NCBI GenBank assembly: GCA_016946835.1
Contig: JACVTC010000051.1
Span: 830,001-894,000 of the forward strand
DNA from: Neocallimastix lanati (nom. inval.)
Taxonomy: Eukaryota; Neocallimastigomycota; Neocallimastigomycetes; Neocallimastigales; Neocallimastigaceae
Direction: 5' to 3'
DNA: 64,000 nucleotides
Below the pieces are notes generated by a model. That model did not search any database. It was given only the letters and a program-made list of their open reading frames with translations, and was not told the DNA's origin. This document shows positions 1-12,689 of this stretch, piece after piece. A program made the position numbers and the translations under genes. Position 1 is the stretch's first letter. Each line of letters begins with the position of its first letter.

Positions 1-166
1 TAGAGATAGATGCTTAATAAATTTTTTTAAAACCAACATAAAATTTCTTGCATTTAATTGATCTAATCTCAAGAGTATTTATATAATGAACATTTCCTCA
101 AATAAAATTTTCGTATTTCTCTTGGGTAGTTTATTACTGGTGTGTTTGAGTTTTGTTAATGTACAT

Positions 167-210
<44 letters not shown>

Positions 211-269
211 TCTATAAATAATGTGAAAATGTTGATATATTTTTGACTAAAGAGAAATAATACAAGAAG

Positions 270-299
<30 letters not shown>

Positions 300-300
<1 letters not shown>

Positions 301-930
301 CCATTTTTTAAATCATCGAATCAAATCATCGCTTTAGCACAAATCCCTAGCTATAGAAGGTATATATCATTCTTTAGACATATTATTATAAAAAGTATTA
401 ATGAAAGTCTTATTACTTAAAACTCCAAAACAAACCTTGATTAAAAGCAGTTTGAGCATTTTCAATATTCTATCTATTAGATCTTAGTATATAGGTGTAT
501 ATATTAAAGAACTGAACTAAAGATAAAGGAAACTAGAATACGAGTTTTAAAAGTAGGAAGGTACATTCCTATTGGTTAAAAATCTATAGAAAAAGTTAAC
601 AGTATAATTTATTTTACTGTTCATCATAGCAATAATTATCTTTAAAAATCCAATGATTCCTTGAAAGGTATTCCCAAGATATGTATACTGATTAGTACTC
701 GGTATATAGTTCATGCCAAGCTTAAATGTAGGGATTTTCATAATATCTTGAAGATATAAAGTTTTTTTTTTTTTCGGATTAATATTTAATAACAGGTGAA
801 GCGAATTTACTAATTCCAAAAGTCATTTTATTTTTAATACCTTTATCATGAGCTTTATTTAAAAGGTTTTTAAGGAAGATTTTGTAAGGTTTAACAAAAT
901 AGGTCATCACAACACTTTTTTTTTTTTTTT
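300..930 (-). pseudogene. LINE reverse-transcriptase fragment (thumb/linker), decayed
   Basis: Read on the minus strand, this stretch follows the same order as the longer LINE at 7.4-11.1 kb. First comes an end-of-palm piece (MTFGISKFASPVI, compared with MNFGINKCATMVI there), then IPTFKLGMNYIPSTNQYTYL (compared with TTFYLAGQPIPITKCYTYL). After frameshifts comes a piece ending in a Lys-Lys-Trp motif that matches the linker before the zinc-binding tail. Several stops and frameshifts make it non-functional. Poly(T) runs lie to its left near 170-209 and 273-300. The family assignment rests on this internal comparison and is fairly secure; the exact ends are not. Confidence 0.6.
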
Positions 931-947
931 CTTTTTTTTCTTTTTTT

Positions 948-1316
948 TTTTTTTTACTTTTAGTTATAACACCATATTTCTTGGTGTAATGGTAATTTAT
1001 CTAATTTGTCTGCTAAAATTTTACTTTCTTTATCCCATGTATGACTTCTACAACGTGATATTTTTCTAAGTGAAATATAGATAATACAGTTCAAATTTTT
1101 CAATTTTTTTAAAACACCTTTCTTAAGCAATTACATATTTCGCCAAAAGTGGAGGAACGCTAAGTTCTTTAGAAACACAATAAAGATATGTAAAGGTATT
1201 CACATTGGAAAATTCTTCAATCCATAATAATCCTGAATTAACTAGTGTCTGTGTACTTCTCGTTCTTTCAGTGTTTGATCCGAGTAGAAGTGCACGATAC
1301 AAAACTTACCCAATTA
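948..1316 (-). pseudogene. LINE fragment (post-RT linker region), decayed
   Basis: The minus-strand translation contains LLLGSNTERTRSTQTLVN followed by SGLLWI. This matches the LLGSNKARTNNTQKLIN...GLRWI block of the 7.4-11.1 kb element. It continues with CVSKELSVPPLLAKYV, the equivalent of YSISKDLNISPLSAKC. Downstream are stops and a poly(T) stretch (919-956, read as poly(A) on the minus strand). It is a separate insertion from the neighbouring 300-930 fragment, because the segment order on the strand would otherwise be reversed. Confidence 0.6.
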
Positions 1317-1379
1317 TTACAGCATAAAAAAAAAAAAAAAAAACACATTCGTTTATAAGAAATGGGGATATGAGAATTT

Positions 1380-1795
1380 TTAAGAAATCCCTTTATGGAA
1401 TAGAAATACAACCATATAGGAGACATGAATGCAATGAAACAGCACCGAAGGACATGAAATGTTATGAATGCTGTGAATAGAATGAATGTGCATATACAGC
1501 GTTACACATGATTGTATTTATAACATATCTATGCAGTTATCCATGCAGGACGAATGAGCTGCATCAATGCACAGCACATGAATGCTGGGAAATGAGTTAC
1601 ATTGTATATATGATACTACCATATATGCATGTGCAGATCATTGCAGATATCAATAACATGCATAATGTCGACATGATGGTCGTAATGCACATGCATATAT
1701 TGCCTTTGCATATGATCCGAGTCTCTTCACTGCTTGATCTGCACATATGCATATACACATACTGCACGTTCATAGTAATCGTGGAATAATAGCTT
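1380..1795. repeat. TGCA/ATGCAT-rich block of unusual composition
   Basis: For about 400 bases the sequence is visibly richer in G and C than its flanks. It is dense in short words built on TGCA, ATGCAT, GAATG and CATATG, in no strict period. It has an open frame on the plus strand (1508-1789), but the translation resembles nothing I know and the composition explains it. It may be a decayed minisatellite or a piece of foreign DNA. Confidence 0.35.
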
Positions 1796-1824
1796 TGAAT
1801 TAATGTGTATTATACTGGTTTCTG

Positions 1825-1854
1825 TATCAAACTGCATCTGGGTGCAGTTTGATA
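1825..1854. other. Perfect 12-bp inverted repeat, 6-nt loop
   Basis: TATCAAACTGCA at 1825-1836 is followed by the loop TCTGGG and then TGCAGTTTGATA at 1843-1854. It would form a stable hairpin in DNA or RNA. The inner AAACTGC/GCAGTTT core is the same as in the hairpin at the end of the GH48 gene (12665-12689). Confidence 0.6.
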
Positions 1855-1959
1855 TGACATGACTTTTGGATTGTTTTATTCTAAAAATCTGAACTCAAAT
1901 ACATAAAGTGCTTTTCTAACTTTATAATAATAATAGCAAAATAATTAATTTTTTATTTC

Positions 1960-2560
1960 TTTTTACAATAAGAATAATAACAATGAATTAATAAAAAAAT
2001 TAGTTATAATCATAATAACTAATGAAACTATTAATCCATCACCTGAACCTTCACTATCAGGTGCTTTTATGTTACATATTACAAATATTCTTTTCTTCAA
2101 TGCATATTTCAGAAGAACATTCATCATCTGTTTCATATGTATCCCTATATACTTTACCACAATATATATATGATTTTCTATGACCTAAATATGTATTATC
2201 ACAATATACAATTGTATTTTCATCATTACAAACACAATAACTATTAAAACATTTATTTGATAAACATTCTGAATTTAGAGTACAATTATTATATAATAGT
2301 TATTAATTATCATCTTTCTTTTTAGCCTTTTCATATGTATAAGTTTCGGTAATATATTTGGTTAAATTATCATTTTTATCAGGGAAATCAATATAAGAAT
2401 TTGAATATCCATATTCAGTTTTAGAGTTTATATTATCTTTACAGTAAAAATCTATATATAAAACATATATAAAACATCGTTTAACTTTAATACTTCATCT
2501 TTAGTTAAATAGTTAGGAATACCATCATATGAAAATCGCTACTATTAACCAATTGAATAT
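1960..2560 (-). pseudogene. Decayed Cys-rich surface/secreted protein gene
   Basis: On the minus strand the translation runs through a stretch with many cysteines: CLSNKCFNSYCVCN, then YCGKVYRDTYETDDECSSEI, then CIEEKNICNM. It is preceded by a segment rich in Tyr, Asn and Asp. After one frame change it ends with a hydrophobic C-terminus (IVSLVIMIITNFFINSLLLF) that could be a GPI-anchor signal or membrane anchor. Stops and frameshifts break the frame near 2300 and 2090. The spacing of CxxxxCxxxxC units resembles Cys-rich repeats of fungal surface proteins; I do not know the exact family. It could be the C-terminal end of the modular gene at 3440-5760. Confidence 0.45.
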
Positions 2561-3439
2561 AATATACAGTTATTGCTTAATAAAACATTTATAATATTCA
2601 TTGTAAAATTATTTTTTATATCGAAATAAACAAACCCATTTAATTATTTCATCAAAAAAAAATATAATATTATGAAATATAGAGAAAATATTAATTTAAA
2701 TTTAAAATTTTCAAAATTATTTTAAAATATAAATTTTATAATTAATAAAATATTATTTATTTTATAATTCATTTTATAATAAATAAATATTTTAAACATA
2801 AATACAAATATAATTAATATATATAACTTATACAAAATAATTATAACCATTACTAGAATTTATGTAGATATTAAATGTCACACAAGGTTGTTTCTAATTG
2901 GTTATTTGATTACAATTTATTAAAACTAATCATTATTCCTAAATAATTATCTATCTAATTAGTATGTTATATTAATGTATGTTTGTTTAGTTCAAGTTTT
3001 CGGATAAATAATTATTTATTGAAGTTTAGTTATTATTATTTAAAGTGTTATCTGATAATTATTATTATATTGATTTTTTTATTTAAATTATAGATACTGT
3101 TCTAATTAATTTACAGATACAATTATATTTATTTGTTAATATATTTATTAAATATAATATTCTACAGAGGTTTTATTAAGTTCTTGTACTTTATGTTTGT
3201 TTCCAGTGAATTATATCAAAATTAACATTTATAATAATGTATTTAATATATGTAGACTTATTCAAATTAATGAGTCTATTAAAACTTTCCAACTCATTGT
3301 ATTAACTAATTATTCTATAATTTAAAATAATAATTAAATAAATAAATTTATTTTAGTAATTATAAACCAATTTAAATATTTATATCTTAATTATTTAATA
3401 CTCATTAGTTTATATATATTTATGCATTAATTTATAAAT

Positions 3440-3440
<1 letters not shown>
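2560..3440. other. AT-rich spacer, no gene seen
   Basis: Simple AT-rich sequence without an open frame, recognisable protein similarity or clear tandem repeat. Confidence 0.6.
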
Positions 3441-5760
<2,320 letters not shown>

Positions 5761-5859
5761 TGGACAACATGATTCATGATTAGTTGAATAACTTCTACAA
5801 CAACCTCCCATATCTGGTATTTGTTTATTAAATTTTAATTTACTTTTAATATTATAGAT

Positions 5860-6112
5860 TTGATAGGTTTCAGTACTAAATCATATGGAAACAATACAAT
5901 TCGTTTTAGATAACTCTTGTCTTGAAAGATAAAAGGTAGGGTCATTATTATTAAGAAATTTGGAAACTTCATCTCGTACTTCTAAACTTGAGCATTTATT
6001 GATACTAAATTGCATTTCATTATCTCTGGCCCTCTTACTAACTAATTTTAATAATTTCCTAAATTAAGATCTTGTTGGAGCACATAATACTACGTCATCT
6101 TCCACCAAGAAT
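5860..6112 (-). pseudogene. LINE reverse-transcriptase fragment with decayed catalytic motif
   Basis: The minus-strand translation begins FLVEDDVVLCAPTRS and continues FRKLLKLVSKRARDNEM, QFSINKCSSLEVR and DPTFYLSRQELSKTNCIV. It aligns with GLFADDIVLCAPSRTKLKK... of the longer LINE. The FADD active-site motif reads VEDD here, and there is an in-frame stop after the TRS. Both sides are cut off abruptly, and the right edge runs into a TA repeat (about 6115-6133). Confidence 0.65.
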
Positions 6113-6140
6113 TATATATATATATATATATATTTTATTA

Positions 6141-6215
6141 CAGCAGCAATTATTGCGAACTTTAATTTTTATTTATTTATTTATTTATTAATTACATGAA
6201 CAGTTTTTATTAAAA
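6141..6215. repeat. Dispersed repeat, copy 1 (second copy 7042-7110)
   Basis: GCAATTATTGCGAACTT followed by a run of TTTA units and ATTACATGAA appears here and again at 7042-7110 in the same orientation. The layout (a conserved end, then TTTATT, then TACATG) resembles the 3' ends of the LINEs in this window read on the minus strand, so these may be tails of one more LINE subfamily. The start and end of the unit are uncertain. Confidence 0.45.
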
Positions 6216-6815
6216 ATTTTTTTTTTTTTTAGACTTAGAGAAAACTTTATTTAAATTATAATAATAATAAAATTATATGATTTTAAATAAAAAATGGAAT
6301 ACATGAAATAAAATATTATATATTATATAATTATAAAAGTGCGTTAGAAACGATGGTTTCTAACTTTTCCCATTCATCGATGACAACACCGCGTCCATTA
6401 ATGCGAGTAATAATTTTAGTATTAGTGATCTTTCACCGGGAGGTGAAAATCCATGCCTTATCATTTCGACGTCGACGCTCTTAGCAACGGTAGATTCAAT
6501 AAATTCAACGGAATACCATTTCATCATTAATCTAAGAGATCGACAAATTAATGGTATTACTTTTGTTAGAAACTCCGCAATCTCCACAAAATACGGAACA
6601 GTCGACGAAGTTGAACTTTGTTTAAAAATATTGTCAACTAATTATCTTTGTTCTCCATCATTAAGTTTAATTCAAGAAGAGCACTCAATATAAAATAATA
6701 AATATTATTATCATAATCCTTTTCTGAATCTAAAGAAACATCCAAGAATTTTTGTTCAATTATCATATCAAACTTCAAAAAGAGATTATCTAGAAAAGGT
6801 AAAGATTTATTTCTG
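6213..6815 (-). mobile_element. 5'-truncated LINE copy (C-terminal tail plus poly(A))
   Basis: Read on the minus strand, the copy starts near 6815 with FLDNLFLKFDMIIEQKFLDV. It passes through DGEQR, a stop, and a Ser-rich stretch to VEIAEFLTKVIPLICRSLRL and SVDVEMIRHG, then ends at a poly(A) (T run 6216-6229). The same order (SGEQRQL...VGLAEFLTSAIPIISSSFEL...SVDVVLIRHN) is seen in the LINE at 61.0-62.0 kb. Moderate protein similarity with a different 3' untranslated sequence suggests a different subfamily. Confidence 0.65.
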
Positions 6816-6836
6816 TAATTTTCCTTTTATTAAAAG

Positions 6837-7318
6837 ATAACACAAAATAAATATTTTTTGTCCAATTTGAACATAATAATATTTAAAATAGTAACATAGT
6901 AGCATAAAATAAAAAGTAACATTCAAAATAAAGTGAATAAATAAATAAAAAAAAAAAGTTCATATGCAACGAACCTCACCTCCATATTATTTATTCCGGA
7001 TTAAGGTTTGAATTTACTATCTGAAATTTTTTTTTTTTTTTAGTTGCAATTATTGCGAACTTCAATCTTTATTTATTTATTCAATTATTAATTACATGAA
7101 TATTTTTTATTTTACCAAAAAAAAAAAAAAAAAAAACACACAATTAATAAAAAAAATAAATTTTATTTGTCTAATTTGAACATAATAATATTTAAAATAG
7201 TAACATGAAATAAAAAAGTAATATTTAAAATAAAGTGTATAAATAAATTCAGAAAAAAGTTCATATACAAAGAACCTCATTTCCATATAGATTAGGGTTT
7301 GAATTGACTATCTGAAAG
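6837..7318. repeat. Direct repeat pair of about 190 bp
   Basis: The stretch 6837-7025 is repeated at 7128-7318 in the same orientation. Both copies carry TCCAATTTGAACATAATAAT (T/TCTAAT in copy 2), then AATAGTAACAT, then AAGTTCATA...CGAACCTCA/AGAACCTCA, and end in GGTTTGAATT...ACTATCTGAAA. The insert between them holds a T run and the second copy of the 6141 repeat. This looks like a duplicated transposon end rather than a gene. Confidence 0.6.
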
Positions 7319-7409
7319 AAATCATATCATGGCCTTCTCCTTCAGAGATATTGGGCCTGCCACCTGGCGTAGTAGGTCCCATTCTTTTCTGGAAATATTT
7401 AAATCTTTC

Positions 7410-7415
<6 letters not shown>
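7318..7415 (-). pseudogene. Short LINE coding fragment
   Basis: On the minus strand it reads ISKDLNISRKEWDLLRQ, then VAGPISLKEKAMI and a stop. The ISKDLNIS block is identical to that in the linker of the long LINE (near 8660). It abuts the poly(T) that ends the long LINE at 7419 and the repeat ending at 7318. This makes it the remnant of an older insertion cut by later ones. Confidence 0.55.
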
Positions 7416-7418
<3 letters not shown>

Positions 7419-7451
<33 letters not shown>

Positions 7452-10400
7452 GGAAGCAAACTTGTTTCATCTTTATTAATTAAATATTTGATAAAATACA
7501 TGTAATAAAATAATAAAAAAAAAAAAAAGATAAAAAAATAAACAAAAAATAAAACACAAAATAAAAATAAAATAATGGTATAATATATTCTAGTTTCATT
7601 TAATTAATATTTGTAAGACTTCACAAGGGCATTATTATACTTTGACTTCGCAATGTTAATCATAATTTTAAGATACAAAATTATGATCTTCATTGGTTGC
7701 ACTAGCCCTGCTGGCCTGTCTTACTGTTTCTTCAGCATTGACGCTCTTGGTAGTAGTAGTACTATTCGATTTGAACCTATTGAACAAAGACCATTGCTGG
7801 CCAATAGCAATAGGTATAATCGATTGGAGAAGTGCCGCAGTAACCACTAAGAACGGAGTATCAGAATAAGCACCTGATTTCATCTGGCACTTAAATAGAT
7901 CCTTCCATTCCCTTGTACTGTTATTAATACTTCGACCTCCAAGAAGGAAATTAAACACTTTTTCACACACACTAGAATCAATATACACATTATTTTCAAT
8001 ACTATTACTAACATTACTAAAAATACTATTACTAATATTATTATTACTATTATAACTATTACTATTATTACTATTACTATTATCATTATTACTATTAACA
8101 ATATCATTTGTTAGGTTGCCACGGTAAAAAGCATTATATAAAAATAAAATTTTATCATTAACTTTACTACGAATATGATTGAAAAATAGACAATCAATTA
8201 ACCGATGCCTTATCCATTGTTTATTACTTTTACAACAGGGCCTGACAAAAATTAGGACTCATTTGATCTAATATTTTTGCAGCTTTAGCAATTCTAGCAT
8301 TTAATCTATATCCTCTTCGTGCTCTCAATAGCCAATAGAAACCATTTGAAAGATCAGGATATTCATGACAAAGTTTTATAAATTTTGATGTTTCTTCGAA
8401 TTTGTTTTTGTCATAAAACTCAGCTTTAATAGAATTGATTTTCATATCTCTTTTCCAATAAAAATCCTTGATTTTATTATCGTTATTACCTCTTTTCTCT
8501 AGTTTACGTTTAAGAGTTCTTCTTTCTTTCGTCCATGTATATTATCTAGATTTTGGAATATTATTAACTAAATAGGAAATAATACAATTTGAATCTTTCC
8601 ATTTATCAAAACATTTGACTTGAGACAAAGTACACTTAGCTGACAATGGAGAAATATTTAAATCTTTTGAAATAGAATATACATTAATAAATGATTTGGC
8701 ATTTTGTATACCTGTACCTGCAATCCATCTTAATCCTTTTATTAATTAATTTCTGAGTATTATTTGTTCTAGCTTTATTTGAACCAAGTAAAGGCGCAAA
8801 GTAAGAGACTTTACTAAGTACATAAGAGTTAATTATAATCTTCTTAAATGGAATAGGAATTTTGGAATTTAAAAGAAATTTACTAACAGAAAAGAGAGCT
8901 TTAGTAACTTTAGAGTTTATTAATTTAATAATAGAGTTCAACGATAAGCTTTTATCAAATGGTATGTCTAAATAGGTATAACATTTAGTTATTGGGATTG
9001 GTTGACCAGCAAGATAAAAAGTAGTATCTCTTTTATTTTGAAAAAGAGGTGTGTCTGGTCGAATTACCATCGTTGCACACTTGTTAATTCCAAAATTCAT
9101 CATATTAAATTTAGCCCATTCATTTACCTTCTTAAGCATTTTTTTTTAACTTAGTTCTTGATGGTGCGCATAGAACAATATCATCTGCAAAGAGTCCACC
9201 ACAACATCTAGATTCGCCTAAAGGAATTCCAAGTTCTGAAAAATCATTAAAAATGTCATTAATAAAAAGATTGAAAAGAATTGGTGATAGTGGACAACCT
9301 TGTCTAACTCCTTTCATAATATTAAAAAGATTCCGAATATTGATCATCAATTTTAACACTAGCTTTGGATGTCAAATATAGATTTTTTATAAATTGATAA
9401 TATTTACCTCTAATACCTAAAGCATCTAATTTATATAAAATATTACCTATTGGAACAGAATCATATGCCTTTTTTAAATCTAGAAAAGCAAGGTAAGTTT
9501 CTTTATTATCATTTTTACGCCTTTGACAAATTTCTCGAATTGAAATAAATAAACTAACACATTCTTCTTTAGTACGAAATCCAAATTGCTCTGGCCTAAT
9601 AAAATTATTTTTAAGTCCATATTCCGAAATTCTTTTGGAGACTATTTTCGAAATGAGTTTAATACCATTGTTAATCAGAGAGATACCTCGATAATTGTCA
9701 CAATCAGATAGATCATCTCCTTTTTTAGGAATAGATATAATACTTGCTTCATTCCATGAGCTAGGAAATTCTCCATTCCAAATTCTTGAGTATATCTTCT
9801 GTAAACAATTTAAACCAGAAGAAGAATTATTTACTGAATTTTCGTCATCCGGAGGAATTAAAGCTTTATAAAATTCAATAGGAATTCCATCCGGGCCTGA
9901 AGCTTTAAAATTTGGAGTAGCCAAAATTGCTTCTCTAATTTCTTCTATACTGATGTCTTGATTTATATCCCATTCATTGTGTCTCGTATACCTAATTGTT
10001 CCATTGGAAAATTTATTAGACCATTCGATTAATGCACTATTGATATCAGAATGGCTTGATGCAAGTTTTTTATAGTGATTATGCCATACTTCTAACTGTT
10101 CTTTAGTAGAAGTAGCTAGTTTACCATTTTTGTCCTTTACTAGAGAATTTGACATATTTTTAAATTTATCTACTTTTGCTGTTGTTTTAAGCCATTTCCA
10201 AGCTTTCTTTGGGTTATGAGATTTCATATATTCACATCCTGTATTGATCCAATGTTGGTATTCAGTTTTCCTATTAATATTACACATATGATGAATAATT
10301 TTGCACATTCTATTATATTTATCAATTAATTCTTCAAATTCATCTAAATTATGATAAGAACCTCTTCTTTTAATGGACTTATATAATTTCATTTTGGGTT

Positions 10401-11135
10401 TTTGCTAATTAAATATTTTCTGCGACATATGAAAAAAAAGATTTTCGAACTTCTGAAATTGACGTGATATTAAGTTCCTTAGCAATATTGAATGAAGTTG
10501 AAATAAATTTCTTAGAAATATCATCAATACTAATATTAGGATCTGGAATCACTTCCTCTAATACACTAAAATAGTTGTTGTCAAAAATTGATTCTTTTTC
10601 ATTTATACATTTTAATCTATCCCCATTTAACTGTCTTTTTAGGCAGAGAGAAAGAATTATCTGAATTAACTGATGAAAAACATTTACCTTTTATTAATAA
10701 AGGTTTTATGATCCGAAATGGGGGGGAAAGTCAATAAAAGTACCATATGACAGTAAATCTATCATATGATCATTGACAATCGCATGATCTATATCAGATT
10801 CTCTATTACCTCTACTCTATGAAATTGGGGAGCCCCATATTCATTACCTACTATTTTAATAGATGTTATTTCTTCTTCATTACCTACTATTTTAATTTTA
10901 AAAGAATGCATCATTAAAATTAGCAATACATTTAACTGATAAAACCTTATTATTTAATTCATTCAGAATTTTCGTTAAATGTCTTCTCATTTTGATTTCT
11001 GGCCAAGATCGAAGTCCGCAGATAAAGAGTAGATTCGTATTCTCCATTGGAATACCGAGTCACCTTGAACCTCTTAGAATGAAATTCTTATTTCTTATAT
11101 ATTGGATTTCCATAATAGTAATAAAAAACTAAAAA
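7419..11135 (-). mobile_element. Near full-length, inactivated LINE (endonuclease remnant, RT, zinc tail, poly(A))
   Basis: Minus-strand order: an AP-endonuclease-like remnant near 11060-10650 (SDIDHAIVNDHMIDLL and, after a frameshift at a G7 run, SDHKPL, the family's C-terminal motif); the reverse transcriptase; a linker; a zinc-knuckle-like piece (CCK..H....C near 8230-8160); a C-terminal domain (FLLGG); and a 3' UTR ending in a poly(A) read from 7419-7448. RT motifs are clear: KASGPDGIPIEFYK, FLDLKKAYDSVP, GVRQGCPLSPILFN and FADDIV. The RT frame is broken near 9340 and 9140, with further breaks near 8700 and 8230. The element copies itself by target-primed reverse transcription, but this copy cannot. 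A solo copy of its 3' UTR lies at 38349-38481. Confidence 0.85.
9322..10392 (-). pseudogene. LINE reverse transcriptase, fingers and palm (longest open segment)
   Basis: A 356-residue open segment of the RT. It contains the PDGIPIEFYKAL motif, IISIPKKGD and DNYRGISLIN (RT motif 2), REQFGF-type RPEQFGFR, and the first catalytic aspartate in FLDLKKAYDSVP. It ends by frameshift just before the GVRQGCPLSP motif, which continues in another frame at 9132-9359 with the FADD catalytic pair. A third frame (8684-9139) holds the thumb. All three were one protein in the parent element. Confidence 0.85.
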
Positions 11136-11458
11136 TTAATAAACTAAAAAAAAAAATAAAAAATAAAAGTCAGTTATTATTATAAAGTCTTGAGTATAAT
11201 GAGAATTGTAATAATTTTATATTTTTTTGGAATAAATAATTTCGATAATTAGTAGTTTGTTGAACGATTGAAAAATAATTTGATTTAGCACTTTTTTCAG
11301 TATATTATTTAATTTGAATTTCATAAAGTATTTAATGACTAAGATTGAATTGATGAAATATAAAGGCACAAAATTAGTAAAGAGTTAAATAAATTACTAC
11401 AAGATTTAGAGTGAATCAATCTCTTACAACGTGATACATGAAATATATAGTTAAAATA

Positions 11459-11463
<5 letters not shown>

Positions 11464-11495
<32 letters not shown>

Positions 11496-11720
11496 GACAG
11501 GGAAGAGAATACACTTCCAAAACTTTATTAAATTTTATTTTAAAAAATACATGTAGGTGAAAAGTACATTTGAAATTAAAAATAAAAAATTTAAAAAATA
11601 AAAAAATAAAAAAGCTCGAAAATACTATGTATTTCAGCAAGTTGTACTATGCGGGAATTTTTCCCTTCCTAACAAATAAAAAAGAAATAAAACCTAGAAG
11701 TAACTTCTTTAAAATAGATG
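11464..11720 (-). mobile_element. Short 5'-truncated LINE copy with 10-bp target duplication
   Basis: On the minus strand this is the last roughly 257 bp of the LINE subfamily also present at 61.0-62.0 kb. It shares the end of the ORF (GGAAGGGAAAAATTCCCGCA in that copy, one or two changes here), the 3' UTR and the terminal GAAGTGTATTCTCTTCCCTG followed by poly(A) (T run to 11492). Similarity stops at 11719-11720, where AAATACAATT (11721-11730) begins. The same ten bases precede the T run at 11454-11463. This is what target-primed insertion leaves. Confidence 0.8.
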
Positions 11721-11734
11721 AAATACAATTGAAT

Positions 11735-12664
11735 ACAATAGATTCCTACATGAGAATACTACATGAAAATAGAAATACAATGAAAATGTATTACTTATTC
11801 TTGGGTGTAACTTATTATTTAGCAATGTTCCAAAAATGCACCATTATATTCCGCAGTGAATGTTCACCAGAAAAAATTTTACCAATAACATTATCATTGC
11901 GCATAATGTTATTAATTAACACGAATATAACTTTTCTCTTAAAATTAAATTTATTATATATTTAAAATATAGAAATTAATTTAACTTTGTTAAATTCAAT
12001 TACTTATAAATTTTTAAATTCTAAACATCACAATTAAACATTAATAAATATAATATATATAATTAAAAAATATGATAAATGATTTTCTTTATATCAATAT
12101 AAAAAAATTGCTTTCATTTTAAACATTTTCTTTCATATTTCCCTCCTAAATATATTTAGTCATATATATTTATATCATTACACTTTCATATTACAAATTA
12201 ATAAATAAATGTTGCTATTAAAAAATTAATAATTTTTTTTCTTCTTTAGTTTATTTTATCTTTATTTTTGTTTTATATTGTTTACTTTAATTTTATTTTT
12301 ATTTTTCTTTATTAATCTTTAATTTTACTTTTTTTAACATCAATCTTTTTTTAATTTATTTTTTGATTTGGTTTTATTTCTTTTTTTAAAAAAAAACTTT
12401 TTTAAAATTTATCTTTTTTAATACCTACATTATATAAATTTAAAAAAATTTTTAAACTTTAAAATAAAACATTTTTTAATAAAATTTACAAATTTCATAA
12501 AAAAATATTTTAATTTAATATTTTTTATTATTTTTATTTTAGAAATAATTTTTTATTTTTTTCTAAGTTTTTATTTATTATTTATATATTAATAACCATT
12601 GTTAGAAAAGTTTTCTAAAAATTTTTCTATTAATATACTAAATATAAACTTTACAAATTCAAAG
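11735..12664. other. AT-rich spacer downstream of GH48
   Basis: No gene seen. The stretch is very AT-rich, with T-rich and A-rich tracts, and probably includes the GH48 3' untranslated region at its right end. A plus-strand open frame that begins in the LINE at 11570 and runs to 11965 is fortuitous. Confidence 0.6.
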
Positions 12665-12689
12665 CATTAAACTGCTTAGCAGTTTAATG
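12665..12689. terminator. Perfect 11-bp hairpin centred on the GH48 stop codon
   Basis: CATTAAACTGC (12665-12675) and GCAGTTTAATG (12679-12689) are exact inverted complements. The three-base loop (12676-12678) is the TAA stop codon of the GH48 gene read on the minus strand. The stop codon therefore sits in the loop of a potential mRNA hairpin. Calling it a terminator or 3'-end element is inference; the symmetry is direct observation. Confidence 0.45.

Noticed and set aside
1508-1789. 93-residue plus-strand frame in the TGCA-rich block
   Set aside because: No family resemblance; word repetition explains the lack of stops.
11570-11965. Plus-strand 131-residue frame
   Set aside because: It begins in the antisense of a LINE tail and continues in AT-rich spacer; the matching frame at 61363-61869 is also antisense to the LINE.
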